Below are positions 35,170 to 48,806 of a stretch of 64,000 nucleotides of DNA, piece by piece. The notes under the pieces are model-generated. The model made no database searches. It was not told where the DNA came from and saw only the letters and a program-made list of their open reading frames with translations. Source of the stretch: Vespula vulgaris (Eukaryota; Arthropoda; Insecta; Hymenoptera; Vespidae). How positions within the stretch are numbered: the first letter of the stretch is position 1; each line of letters starts with the position of its first letter. The stretch lies in NCBI RefSeq assembly GCF_905475345.1, contig NC_066598.1, positions 5,164,001-5,228,000 on the forward strand. The letters are read 5' to 3'. Made by a program: the position numbers and the translations under genes.

Positions 35170-36560
35170 ATTCACAAAATCGCCTCGAGTTTTTGGTTTC
35201 TTTAGTGGAAAAGTTGTCGAGTGCAAAGAATTAATGCATTTCAGAAAAATAACACATGGATACTTGAAAAACTGCCGAAAAATGAAACAACTGGAGCTAG
35301 TATTAGGTTTATACTAGAAAACTGAACATAAACAGCGATATAAATCTATATCATGAAAGACATATCACTCAACATAAAGAAATTGATTTTTATGAAACTT
35401 TCACACCAATTATTAGATATGAGCTTATTAAAATACTTTTAGCTATTACAGCAAAAGATGATTTGGAATTATTGGAAATAGCTTAATTTGACATTAAAAC
35501 TGCATTTTTTCACAGTGAGATGAAAGAGAGAATATTTATAAAACAGTCACAAGAATTTGTTCATAAAGTTAACCCACAAGGAATCTGTAGGTTCAGAAAA
35601 AGTCTATATGACCTTAAACAGTCATTGTGATGTTGAAACTTAAAATTTATTAATTTTTAAAACACTTTGGCTTTTATCGAAGGGATTGACAACTACATCT
35701 TTGTGGATGAAATAAATAAAACAGTAGTTATTTTTGCTTTGTATATAAATGAGGAATTAATATTATCTAAATCAAAAGAAGTAATAAATTCAGTTTTAGC
35801 AAAATTGCAGAATAATTTAGAGCAGAATAATTACAATTGAAGATTGTAAGCAATTTATCGGTATGGAAATTTAACGCTATTGTAAAAATGGACTTATCAA
35901 AATAAATAGGGATAGTAAAAATAAATAAAAATATTAAAAAATTGCTTGCTAGATTTCAAATGGAAGATGCAAAACTCGTAAGTGGACTCTTAGAATTCGG
36001 ATAAAATCTAATGAAAAATGAAAATGTAAAAATCTATAATATACCATATTATGAAACAATCAGCTTATTATTCTTTGCAACTAGAATTACAAGACAAGAT
36101 TTCGAATTTGCAGTTAATAAAATAAGCCAATTTTTAAAATGAACAAGAACATTGGAAATCTGTGAAAAGAATTTTAAAATATTAAAAGAGAACAGCAGAT
36201 CATGTTATTGTTTATGGAAATAATGGAAGTCATAATAAATTAAGTGACTTCATAAATGCAGATTACACAGGATATACAATAACCCATAAATCAATAATAC
36301 GTTTTGTGACCTTGGAGCAGTTTCATGATCTATCTAAAAGCTATATATCAAAAAATAGTCACACTTTTATCTACAGAAACAAAATAGCTTGCATAATCAA
36401 GGATTCAGGAGAATGTATAGTGAAAACAATTTTGTTTAGAAATAGATCTGTAATATGGAAAAGTGCATGTGGATAATCAACCATTAAGCTTGCGAGCAAT
36501 CCAAACTTTTATAAAAGAAAATAACATATTGAAATCTGCTATCACTTCCTTCGTGATATC
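35170..36560 (+). mobile_element. Copia reverse transcriptase and RNase H (copy 2)
   Basis: After the piggyBac insert the Copia polyprotein resumes: RKITHG/NNTWILEKLP near 35,250, KEIDFYETFTPIIRYELIKI near 35,380-35,440, FDIKTAFFHSEMKERIFIKQ near 35,488-35,550, FRKSLYDLKQS near 35,594-35,625, and FVDEINKTVVIFALYINEEL near 35,700-35,760 (family YVDDI box here read YINEE, so inactive). RNase H follows: ADHVIVYGNNGSHNKLSDF near 36,196-36,250, then NADYTGYT, and a tail HIEICYHFLRDIYE near 36,527-36,570. It is longer than copy 1, which stops in the RT. Confidence 0.8.
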
Positions 36561-36570
36561 TATGAATGAG

Positions 36571-39500
36571 ATAGTATTGGCATATATTATGTAGTAATAT
36601 TAATATAGTAAGAGAGTGTTTTGTAAAGTTCTGGATTGTTAACATGGTATGTTGTTGGCACTGGATCCACTATGTTCATAGAAATTTTGTCAAAGGTTTT
36701 GTCTATTGTGTTAATGAGAATCATTGCCTAATTTATTTTCAATTTAACAAACTTTCTGGTATAACTTTTACAATTTTATATGTATGTTTTTACACCTGTT
36801 TTAAGATTAGAGTAATATTTTTAGTAATATTTTTGTTTAATACATGCACAAGTTTTGGTTTCTTTTTACGAAAAAGAATAAAGTTTTAGTTTCACTTTTA
36901 TGATCTCCTATCCAATCGTATAGTTGTAGTGAATGATCTGGATCTTTTCGGTTTTCTTGGGTATTGTTATTTCGTTTTTTAACATAATGATTTAAATTTA
37001 ACTGTCCAAGAAAATCTAAATGGAACTGTTTTCTTATATTGTCCCATGAATTGGTTTAAAGTTGTAGTGCCGCGTTGAGGGTCTTAAGTTGTATAGCGAC
37101 CGATATTCTGTCCTTGACAGAATTAATGATCTCGAATTCGTAGAAACAAGCTCCCAACCTGTTTTTCCGTAAATTCCTGTATGTGATTATATCTATTTCT
37201 ATCTGCGTTTGCTCGAATTCTGACAGTAGAGGTATTGAAAAATAGAAACGATATGGCCTCTGTGTCTCATCCTAAATTTTTGATTAATTATCTTTCAGAA
37301 TCTTATATGTTTCTCCCCCTGTCTGTGACCAGTAAATGGTGGAAGTCCCATATCTAAATAAATTAGTTTTACGTCAGTGAAAGTGTTAGCGATTCAAGAG
37401 TTTCTTAAATGACCGATGCCTTAAACAGATCCTATGTTCCTTACATACTTTATTCCTTACATACATGATTTTTGTTTAAGAACTCAAATAGGAGAGCTGC
37501 TTTATTAATTGGAAATTGTCAACATATTCTTAACAATATATCCATCTGAAAAATAATTATTTTAAAGGCGGCTAATAATTTATTTAAAATGTATCAGTAT
37601 TCTAAAATCCTTTTTTAAAGACACAGTGAAAACAAAAAAAATATATATATAAAAAGACGGATGTTTATATTAATAAAAAAGTGAATGTGACTGTGACTTT
37701 AAAAGTGATGAGTTCTCAGAAAATTTATTTCTCAGAAAAGAAATAAATATATTTTAACAATGTAGAATTAACTTAATAAATTCTCGATAGCAGAACATTT
37801 AGAAAATATTATTTCGATACGAAAACGGACGCGCTCATAGTAAATCTTATTTGTAAATTCGTAATACTGTATTCTATTCTAACAGATCAGGTTATGAACT
37901 TTTTAAGCTCAGTGATAAAAATTGTTTCTCAGAAATTAAAAATTAAACAATAAGAGACTACGGTGTTCCACTCATAATCGAATTGGTTTCTGCAAAGATT
38001 TCATCATGTGCTTATTGAATATCATTGAAGGGATATCGATAAATATGACAACAATTTCGCTGTTGCATACTAGAAGTTGTGATCTTCCGACATATGTTCC
38101 TAACTCTATAGAAGTGTATATTTATCTTCTCCAATTGACTGAGTATGAACGTGTACACGTATAATAATATCGTGTGGAGTTGGTGCAGGACTTGGTTGTA
38201 AGACTTAGCGCAGCAGAAGTTACATATCAGACTTATAAAAACTAAATAAAATCGGAAAGTAATTGAGCCAAAAATTGTTTCAAAAGTACATAAAAAAATA
38301 ACTGCGCTGCTGAAGACGCGATGCTCCCTCTTTTATATAAATAAGTTGTTTATTTAACCTATACAAATGAATTCTCTCATCACATAAGCAAAGGAGAGGT
38401 AACCTTAACATTGGCTGAGTAACAAAATCAGGTTCATTCAGATTCCATACTTTTATACTTTTGAGAAAAAATGATACAAAGTGTATACTGGCAGAAATTA
38501 AAATTACTCCATCTACCTTACAGAAAAATAATTTTGAGATCCTTTAGCAAGTCTTACTGAAGATTAATTCTGATAATGAATTTTAATTCTCTAAACTTTT
38601 GCAAATGAAATAAATTTATTTAAAAGTTATAATATGTGACTAGATGAATTTTAATTCTTAAAACTGATCGATCGACGAATTTGTAAAACTATATGTATAT
38701 CGCCTGAAATTGGATTTTCTATATATATGATGGACACGAGAAGGTGGTTAACATATGCGGTTAGTGATAATAAAAATAACTTCCTATACAGTAGGCACAA
38801 AGAAATTATCTTTTCAATTCTTTATTCTTTTTCGTAATCTGAATGGTATCTTGACATTTCTTTAATTAATAAGATGAATCAGGAAGTGAAAAAATTATCT
38901 TCTTAATTTTCTTGATAGGCATATTGTCCTCTTTATTTTTTGGGGCTTTCTTTCCGTAATCCAATGATGATTCCTTTTCCAGGTGTTAGATTAGATGCTT
39001 TATCAATTATAAAGTGTCAATATGTCTTTGTTAAATTATCAATTTGAAAGATAATTATTTACCAAAGCAATCAGTAATTTATTTAAAGTATATGATTATC
39101 TTAATCTTTGAAGAAGACGGTAAAAACAAAAAATTTATATACAAAAAAACCGATACTTATATGCATAAAAAAATGGATATCACATGTCTTTGACAAGATC
39201 TATCTAATCATGCATATTGTCTTTTCGCTATATATATATATATAGGTATATGAAGAATGGTTCTAGACTTGATCTATAGTTACTTACATAAAAGAATCCA
39301 AACTGTTTAAATAGATGATACACTAAGTGTTGAATTAATTTTTAAATATAAGTAACATCAGCATGCTATACTGAATCCGTTACTATTATCGAATGATAGT
39401 CCTAATTAAAAGAGTATAAGGCTATAATAGTCTTAATTAATTTTTGTCTTAAAAACATTTCTATCTTTTATAATTTGGACTGTACTTAAGCAGCAAAAAA

Positions 39501-40689
39501 AAGTATGTAATACATGCCTATATATGTTCTACTATTTTCAAAATATCATAATTTTCTGAATTTGCGGGTTGTGAGTCTTTTATTGTTAGTATCAATCTAT
39601 TATAATGGGTTATAGCCATTGCTGGAAATTTCGAATACTACGGTGAATTGAAAACCACGATAATTTACTTCGTAGTATTAAATTCAAAGAGTCTTTCATC
39701 AGATTATAATCGAACTTAGATACAGACGGTGACTCAAAAAGAGACATCCAATTTCAATGGACAACTTGAAAGATTTACGCCGAAAGAGATTACGAATCTT
39801 CTCGTGTCAACTACAGTAAAGTTAGAACGTGGTGAGATTAATAATTACCACCAAAACGTCGCTCAAATCAGCTATTTTTTAACTAATCAAAAGAAAAGTT
39901 AACTAACGAAAATAACCAAACACAAAACACAATAAGAAAATATTCGCATTCACAGCTCTTATCAATTTATTTCAATTTTTATAATATTTAATCAAGAATG
40001 TAAGAATAGTTTTACATTTGCTATTGTCAATTTTAGCTAACATTCATCTAGATTGTATTTATAATTTTGCTTCAAAAAATTTTGCCTTTGTTATTTATAA
40101 AATTAATAGAGAATTTATACAATCGCCATTATAATATTGAAAAATAGTTAACATGGGACTGCTGACTGTAGAAAATTAATATTTCAAGTAATATCTAATA
40201 CTGGTTGAATTTTATTCTTTTGCAAATCAGATGTAGTTATTTTATTTTAACACTTTAGAAGACGATTTTTTAAATCAAGATTTAACATATACTTATATGC
40301 AATTAATTTTATTATATCATTGTAAAATATTATTTAAACAAATTGAGAATAAATATTGATTTTTGCAAATAGATTATTTAGAAAGAATTTAAATTATTTG
40401 TATGTGAAGAAAATCTATAAAAACAATGAAAAAGAAGAAGATAATAAATATAAATATAATATTTATATTGACAAGATAGAAAAAACGGATACAAAATTAA
40501 ATAATGAGAATGTTGAATATATTCAGAAGTTATAAATGAAACAATAGATGCATATTTGTCTAACATGCGGAGACAAATTGTACTTTCATAATATGAAACA
40601 AAATAGAACGTTTCTAAGCATCGAAAGTATGATGTGTAATAACGAGCATTTGTCTATCTTCGATAATCTTCCCATACGATTACTCTCCA
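36571..40689. other. AT-rich intergenic DNA, no identified gene
   Basis: At 36,900-37,370 the composition is less extreme, and the minus strand has medium open pieces (for example one reading DPDHS near 36,940) that may be retroelement gag debris; I cannot place them. Open frames at 36,644-36,889 (+) and 40,378-40,566 (-) have no motifs. A patch at 39,710-39,880 is also less AT-rich, without recognisable content. A short (TA)n run lies at 39,230-39,243. Confidence 0.35.
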
Positions 40690-41470
40690 ATAATTTATAT
40701 ATTCAATAATGTTATTAATTATTTAAACAATATATAATGTATACGATGTATAATAAACTAATATTTAAACAAAAATATATTCACTTAAACATTATACAGC
40801 TTGTAATATGTGTTAAATATCAAATAATTCTAATTTAATATTTCAATTCACTTATATTTCGAACAAGGGGTCGTTGCCTACATCTAATATCAAGAAAAAC
40901 GAATGCTTGATTGATTTTGATAATTATCGAAATAGTTTTGTTTGGTAGTCCAACGAATAAACATCGAAATTCTTCCACTTTATACAGGCAAACTTAAACA
41001 ATTTATAATGTTGGTCATTTTTTAATTATTTAAATAATATATAGTAGGCGAACTATAATAATATTTAACTAATATTTAACTAATATTTAAACAAAACTAT
41101 ATTCGCTTAAACAAAACATAGCTTGTAACACGCGATAAATATAAAAGAATCTTAATGTAAAATTCCTATATTTCAATGTAATATAATAAACTAATATTTA
41201 AGTAATGGCATATTTATTTAAACATTTCGTAGCTTGAAACATGCATTAAATATAAAATAGAATTACATTAATATTTAAATAGGGTTAAAATTTGACTGCG
41301 TGTTCGTTGTTTATTTATGTCAACAAAAACCAGCTTTTTATTGACTTTTACTGTTATCAAAACAGTTTTCTTTTGGATTTCGACACATAAAAGTCGAAGC
41401 AATCACTTTCGAAATGGTTAAGCTTAAATAAATCATTCTTTTGAGTATTTTAAAACGAGTTAAGTAATCT
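40690..41470. repeat. Array of three diverged AT-rich repeat units
   Basis: Sub-repeat A (ACTAATATTTAA(A/G)..., then a TATATTC(A/G)CTTAAAC segment, then an AGCTTGTAA or AGCTTGAAA segment and an ATAAATAT(A/C)AAA segment) occurs at about 40,720-40,850, 41,030-41,165 and 41,180-41,275. Sub-repeat B (TTGATTTT-AT-TATC, an A-GTTTT-TTTGG stretch, then AACATCGAA or AAAAGTCGAA) occurs at about 40,905-41,000 and 41,340-41,440. No coding potential. Confidence 0.65.
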
Positions 41471-44154
41471 TTAACGCACGCTTATAGTTACAAATACGAT
41501 TTCATATTATAATATTGGTATTAATAATTTTTCTGTTTTAAAACATCATTGCAATTGCGCGCAAAGCAATGATGTAATCGAGTATTTATATCGCTAAAAT
41601 CGCGAAGTAGAAGCAGTTTGGTCGTTCTTGTTTGGCGATTTAAACAAGTAAACTTGCATTGACTGCGTACAATGCGTTAGAGTTAATGTTCGTTCGCGAA
41701 GTTTTTTGCTTTTTTAATTTATTTTAAATTCCACAGAATTTATAGAAGACAGTAGAATTTTGCGAATTAATTTTAGTTATTATTCATTAAAAAATAACTA
41801 CTGCGTATTACAGTCAGTGCATTATTGAAGAAGATCTCAACTTGCAGCAATATCGACTTAACACATTTTCAACCACCTACGGATTATCCACCCTTAATTT
41901 CGACCTAAATCACTTAGCAGAACTATTTAAGTAGTAAGTGAATTTTTATTCTCTGATCACTCAATCATATCGAGGATGAAAGATCCAAATCAGCATGAAT
42001 GATTAATTCTAATCAATTAGTATAAAAGCATTAAGTTACCGTGAATAAATTTCTTCAGAGATATACAGGTAAATAGTTATTTATTTTTTGATTTATTTAT
42101 TAGATCAGGACAGGGTCTTTTTGTTTCGCGTTTATAATTATTTGTAATTTGAATATCCGAATTTTTTCTTGCGGAAATAGTAAAAAATCGGTATTAACAA
42201 ATTCTAATAAAGAATAAGTAAGAAGACATTCGTGATAGATAATCTCTGGATTACACAAGAATTTACATTTTTTTCTAATAATTAGAATTATCATATCATA
42301 TCATAAGAAAGAGCGTCCAAAGATTTTTTATTATATCTTTAACTAAAAATTAATCACATATTTAATCCATTTTTTTGGTTAAATAAAAGAAATCAATAGA
42401 GTCATTGCTTTTGAATGAAAAATGTCGAATAGAGTCATTGATAAAAGATAAAGATTTGTAGAATCCAGCCAGTAGACCCGATTTTTAGCTCAAGATTACA
42501 ATTAATATATTAATTCCTATTTCTCTATTTCTCGTTCGAAAAGATAGTAATCAGTTTCTGCCTAGGTATGTTAAAGTTTTCTCTTTTATTTTAGAATTTA
42601 AAATAAGATTTCCTTATTACACTTTTTGAATGATCAATTAAGCTAGAGCACAAAACAAAGGAAGCTATATGCCAAAAAGGCCCCCACAAATCGTGGCTTA
42701 AAACGTTCACGCCGGTGCTTGTTTTTGCGTTTCTTTCTGGGGGGGGGGGGGTGGCTCTCATATTAATGCTTTTCTTCATCCTACTTTTTTTCGATTAATA
42801 TACGTTAAATTCCCATTATTGAAATTTTAACTATATCGCAATTTGTTGTAGTTACTAAACGAACTAAATTTTTGATGATACGCTCACACTGACGGAAAAT
42901 TCAAGCGTATATAAGATTCGAGCGCAAGCCATCGGTGATACGCGCCAGCGTAAACGTGTAAGAGGGCATCTATAGGCTGTTGAGTTATTTTCGTTTTCTA
43001 GAGCTTTCATGAATGGCTCTTAGTTATATTTTAATTTTACCATGCTATCACTTAAAATACTTTTATGAGGATGGGTATAAAAATAAATTTGGAAACTTAA
43101 AAATTTCGTCTCCGTCTCAACATTACCATATATAAGCGAATAAGATTATTTCATATTTTATGCATTTTTATTATTAAAATGAAGACATAAATGTTGAACT
43201 TCTCTTTTCTAAAGTTCAATTAAATTTATAATTTTATTATAATAAAATCGAGTCCTATATTAAAGTTATAGCTATAAAATATATAAGATATGGTAATTGT
43301 GGGGACTACTGAAATTACACTGAATAAAGATACACATTATTTGCATGTCATTTGTCACGCATTACGGGAAAATAGTACTTGTTTAGATTAGGATTACCAA
43401 TTTTTTATTTTCTTTCATATACAGACATTTTTTTCTTCCTCTGTTTCTTTCTTTTCTACAAAGTAAAATAAAATAGAATAATTAAAATAGAGTCATTAAA
43501 TTAGGGCTTTCCAAAATTACGAAGGATAGGATATAACAATTGCGAAGAACTGGAACTGCATTGAGTAAAGATGAGATAAAATAAACATACTTTAATATAT
43601 ATCATATTCTTTACTTCTACAGAGTTTATGGGAATGTGATTAAGGTTTACAAATTTTCCATTTCTAATAGAGATAATTTCAAAGTATATGGAGTAATGGA
43701 GTATGTCAAGTTAAAGATATTTGAAAATGACATTTACAGGAACATAGATTTATTCATCATAGTCGTAAGTCACAAAAACGATAATCAACTGTTTAGATAT
43801 AAGAAATAAAGCACGTGATATAATGGATTTAAGAATAACCGCGTTGAATACATAGAGGTTTAAAAATTTAACCATGAGAACATAAAACCTTTCGATAATA
43901 TGAAATGCGGAACAACCCTTTATTATTTATCCATTAGATAAATAGATTTCGTGATACTATCGATTTAAAATTAAATTGATTTAATTTATCATTTTAATTT
44001 AAAATTAAATAAAATTTGAATTATTTAAATTCAATTTTTATTTTACTCTAAATTAGTTGATTATTTTCATTTACATCGATACAAGAAAAAAAAAACTAAT
44101 GGTCTCGACCTACAATTCAATTACAAATCTTTACCAAAAATTTCTTTATCAAAA
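41471..44154. other. Intergenic DNA with a possible promoter-like patch
   Basis: At 41,540-41,710 the DNA has several CpGs. TATTTATA at 41,583 stands about 30 bp upstream of GCAGTTTGGT, a spacing a core promoter could have, but no downstream exon was found. A run of 13 G lies at 42,739-42,751. At 42,890-42,990 there is another CpG-rich patch. The rest is AT-rich with no gene. Confidence 0.3.
43565..43745. repeat. Dispersed repeat, copy B
   Basis: Partner of 26,370-26,550, with the landmarks listed there. Orientation is the same. It is too diverged to set exact borders. Confidence 0.55.
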
Positions 44155-44159
44155 ATGTG

Positions 44160-44465
44160 AAAAATAATATTTATGCCAATTATGAGAATAAACGTAATTC
44201 TTGACCGATTTTGATAAATAAGATCTTATTTTAAATAGAATGGTTTAATTCAAGACCCTGCTTTTCGAATTTTTGAAAAAGCTTTATATTTATGTATAAA
44301 ATATTCTTGAAAACATACCATTTTTTAACACGATTTTTTTCAAAGAAAATAAAGCTTTTTCAAAAATTCGATGAAGTAAGATCCTAGATTAAATTTTCGT
44401 CTTTAAATCGTTCATCAAAACTAGTTAACAAAATTAGCCTGTTCTGATTTTTAGTATAAATCATT
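44160..44465. repeat. Foldback MITE, copy 3 (both arms)
   Basis: The left arm starts at about 44,168 (ATTTATGCCAATTATGAGAA). The right arm ends at about 44,460 (CCTGTTCTGATTTTTAGTAT). The arms contain GTAATTCTTGACCGATTTTG and its inverted counterpart, and the centre at 44,300-44,355 has TTTTTTAACACGA. The layout is the same as the copies at 30.1 and 32.1 kb. Confidence 0.75.
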
Positions 44466-47400
44466 ATAAAACCAAAGATGATGAATAGCCTTAATATCTT
44501 TCTTCAAATTTTGAAATAAATAAAGAATTTCATTAAGAAATAACTAAACAATTTTAATATTTACAAGTCTTTTTCGTAAATCAAATATTCAGATAGATTG
44601 GACAAGATAAATGTAAAAATAACTTTTTTTCATAGATTTTCCATGCTTAATTTTCAATTCACTACCATTTTGCAAAGAAAATTGATTTCAAAAATCAGTT
44701 ATCGTCATTGACTTATATTTATTAATTAATTTGAATAGTCCATTTAGTTTTTAATTGGACCAAAAAAATTTGCAAAAAAAAAACTCATATTTTTTTGTTT
44801 TTCGATATTCTCGAATAATTTTTTTTTAATGTTCTCAATACATATACATTAAGTAAAAACAAATTTATTTCATCTCCGTCAATCGTTTATAAAAAAATTT
44901 TTTAATTTTAATCTTTTTTCAAAGCCTCTAATAGGACATCTCATTCTTGAGATAGAAACCATCAATGACATAGCAATAATAGTATAATAGTAGTAGTCAC
45001 TTTTACTGTGTAATCTGTTCTCTACTCTTCTTTCTGCTACTATTTTATTTATTCTGCTAGTCTTTAATTTTTATCCGAATTTTTATTTCTTTTTCTTAAT
45101 TTCTTACTTTTTTCCATGTTTCTTCCAACATTCTTTAACTATTCCACTATTAAAAACCATAAAAATAATTTATTTTCAAAAAAATGTTCTTCGAACAGCA
45201 AAACGTAATGACATAAGTTGTATGCTAACATACTACACACTTCTAACAAATATTATTTACCCAGTCCTACATTCATTTTTTTGTTAAAATCATCCTTGAA
45301 GATACTTTTTTTTTTATTAAGACATTCATTTTCTTCAATAACTTTTATACATGTTTAATTTGTTCATTCTTTAACTTCTTGAACTTATTCAATCATTTGT
45401 TTCTTCGTTTACTCTTTTTATTTTTGTTTTGCAGAATACCATAGTTTTGAATTAGTTGGTGCCAAGAATTCATTTAATGTCTTCATTATTTTATGTTTCA
45501 TCAATCACTTATTTCTCTATATTTGGCTATCAAATTATCATGTTAATGATACAACATAGTTCTTTTCTCTTTCATGCCCAAAATGAATATAATGAAGAGA
45601 GTATTTTTAATTAGGTATCCTTGTCTCATTTCATTTATTTTCCGAAAACCTTCTAACAGGTTTCTATTCATAATCACTAATAGTTTGTTATCATCTTTAA
45701 GTATGTTTCTTTACCCACATAGATTTCCTTTATTATTTCAATTAATCTTGTTTATCTCTTCTACATTCCTACTTCTTTTTTTATTATATATTGCAGGATA
45801 TAAATATTATCTATTATGGATTCGATTTTTCTAACTGAATTTTCTTGTTTTCTATCCCTTTGTCAAATCTCCTTTAACATAAGTGCATAGATCTTACGTG
45901 CATTGCTTAGAAAAATAATATCTCTATAGTTATTTGAATTACCCTACTTGAATTTATTATGTAAAGATAAGCTAATTCCTTCTCTTCATTTTTGCAGAAA
46001 GCCTTCTTTCTCTATTCTAGACTTTTGTAATCAATTTCTTTAATTTTTTCTTATTGAAATACTGTAGAAAATCCATATCTTATTTGTAATCTAGTTTTTT
46101 TATGTAAACGTCGATTACTCCTTCTGTTAATTCTATTTCATCCTTATTATATGCCTTCTACTTTTCTATTTTCTATAACTCTTCTCAAAAGTTGCATAAA
46201 ATAATCTTCATTATTCTGAAATAAACAAGCTATTTATTATAACCTTCTTCATATCTTTACTAATTACTTTTATGATTTCACTTAATTTTACATATTGACC
46301 GCCATACCAAATTTAAATGATGTTTTCAGGGCTGCATGAGAATTTTCAATATTCTAAACATATAATGACAAAGTAATAAGAAACATTTAAAGTACTGCAG
46401 TCACTAATAACCATCATGGCTCCGTTAAGGAAATAATCTTCGGTCATAGATGACCAACATGACATTCAATGTATTAACATCTCATTCTTATACTACCAAT
46501 CTTCCTATTTCTCCCACAAACTCTCTTTTCTTCTTTCTTTTTACTTCTTCCCTTATCATCTGTATTTCTATAATATGTATCTTTGGAAAAACAAAAGAAA
46601 TAAGAAAATTATAAAACTGATTATATGTATAAAATAAAAAAGTCGTAATATCTTGAGAAAAAACGTGATGAAATTTAAAATAGCAACTTTTATAATAACA
46701 GTTGAAATCAATCATTTTAACTAATTGGTAAATTCAATATTAATTTCTTGATTTTCCTTTTATTTTCCTTTCTTTTATTTATTCTCTCTAGCGTTTTATT
46801 TTCTATTTCACTCTCCATCTTTTTCACATTATTTTTCTCCGCATTAAGGCAATTTTTCATTTTTTAACCTCTTCCCTATTTTTTCATTTACACCATCACC
46901 ACCTGTTTCTTGTTCTTTTCCTGTTTCTTAACATCTTCTATTGTACCATGTTTGTCCTAAAAATTAATTTATTTTTATTCCTCTATTTTTCCAAAGATTT
47001 ATGCACTTCTTTATCATCTTTTCATATTTCTTTTACTTTTTAAACCTTTTTCCCTCTGCCTCCCTAGTTTTTTCGTTACTATATCTACTTTTTACCTAGT
47101 AAGAAAACTTACTTTCCATTCTATTCTTTATTCTTTCAACACTAAAAATCATCTCTATGAATATATTTTCATATTTCTATTACAAATTTGTATTTCTTAT
47201 TTCTTTCTTTTCTTTTCCTTTCCTATGTGAACTTATTAAAACAATTGTTTTTCTTCTAAATATACCTCTTTTATCATTTTCCCTTATTTTTACATTTTAC
47301 AGATTCTTATAACAAATTACTATAGGTATAATTAATCCTCTTATATTTGTAATTTTTCTATTTTTAGAAGTCCTTTCCAATTTGTTACAAAGTAGTTAAT

Positions 47401-48415
47401 TATTGATATTCTTTTCATTTCTATATACTTTTATTCTTTATCTATCTTTTCTTTAAAATATTAATTATGCATATATAAAATTACAAGTGAAAAGTAATAT
47501 TTTTACTTGAGCAAAAATAGTATACGCAGAAACATACCTGGTAAAAAATCAGTATGTCAATGGATTAAATTGATTAACTCCATCTTTGATCATTTTTCTA
47601 ACTTGAATACCAAAAAACATGCATAAGTATTCAATTAAATATAAATAAATAAATTATTTTGATAGTATCTATTCATCACCTTAATATGGTAAAAATTTTG
47701 GTTTTTACTGAATAATAAATAACATTTCAGAAATTAATTTGATATATATGTTTTATATATTATATACATTAGATTATAAATATTATATATATTTAATTAT
47801 AAATTTTGCAATTTTTATTTGTTCATATCATTCACAAAAAATTTTTTAAATCATTGTGCAAGTTTATTAATTTTTATTTTTTTTTTTTATTTTTATTTGA
47901 TAGAGTTAATCATTTTGATTTCTAAAGATGGACTTCTAAGTCCATCTAACTTTTTCTTATGTTTTTCATCCTTCTCCAAATTTATAGTTGTTCTCATATT
48001 ACATAAAAACTGCACTAAGTTCTGTTTTCTCTTTTTGATTTTAATAAATGTCCACCTATTGGTTTACTGTGCTTCAGTAATTCCGATAGTTAAATCTATA
48101 TATTTCTAACCTCATCTTAATTACTTGAGATTAAAAGTATCTGTAAACTTATATACATTTTCTTTATTTTATCTATTATCTACATTCTATACACTATTTT
48201 TTATTTTTACTTGTTATTTTTTTTTCAACATGACATCTTTTCAAGTACGTAATTATAAGTCTCACAATTAATCCACTAGCACATTTTTATTTAAATTCTT
48301 AGTTGTAAATAATAATTGTATATAAATTGTATAAAATTAATAAATTAAAGTAAATAAAATTTGTAAAATTAAAATTAAAATTAAAATTGTGTGTGTTGTG
48401 TGTATGTATGTATTA
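44466..48415. other. Long pyrimidine-biased AT-rich stretch
   Basis: From about 44,990 to 48,110 the + strand is persistently rich in T and C, with many TTCTTT, TTTCTT and TTATTT words. Most open frames there are Phe/Ile/Leu/Ser-rich (for example 45,574-45,834 and 47,819-48,109) and have no motif. I regard them as consequences of composition. A short palindrome, AAGATGGACTTCTAAGTCCATCT, is at 47,926-47,948. Confidence 0.4.
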
Positions 48416-48420
48416 TGTAT

Positions 48421-48806
48421 ACACGGTATCTCAATAATTCTGCTACAAAGTGATCTTTCCGTTAGTTTTATTACTGATACGAGGAATTGCTGAAGGAACG
48501 AATTGTTCGATTCAAAGGGATAATTTAGATTAAATTGAAGGTTATGTGAAGATCATAAAATTATTGATCGTTAAATTCGTTTTGATTTATTATGTCTCAA
48601 TGATGATAATATATAATTCTATTTTTTTTTTTTTAATTTTCTTGATAATCTTGAAATATTAAAAAGAATCATCTTAAGAAAGAATTTATTTACATCGTAA
48701 TATATACTTCTTTGAAATAAACAATTCATTCCTTCGGAATTTTTTCGTATCATTCAAAATAACGGAGATATCGCTTTGTCATAGACTTACTGAATCACCC
48801 TATATG
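48421..48806. repeat. Foldback MITE with arms of about 100 bp
   Basis: The left arm starts at about 48,421 (ACACGGTATCTCAATAATTC). The right arm ends at about 48,803 (GAATCACCCTATA). Read inverted, the right arm gives a GGTGATTCAGTAAGTC start matching the left. Both arms then share (T/A)C(T/G)ACAAAG(T/C)GAT, TCCGTTA, GATACGA, GAAGGAA(C/T)GAATTGTT and TTCAAAG. The centre is AT-rich. No coding capacity. It lies about 720 bp upstream of the kinase gene start. Confidence 0.75.

Noticed and set aside
41583..41630. TATA plus initiator-like pair as a real promoter
   Set aside because: No downstream exon or open frame supports a gene, and chance TATA matches are frequent here.
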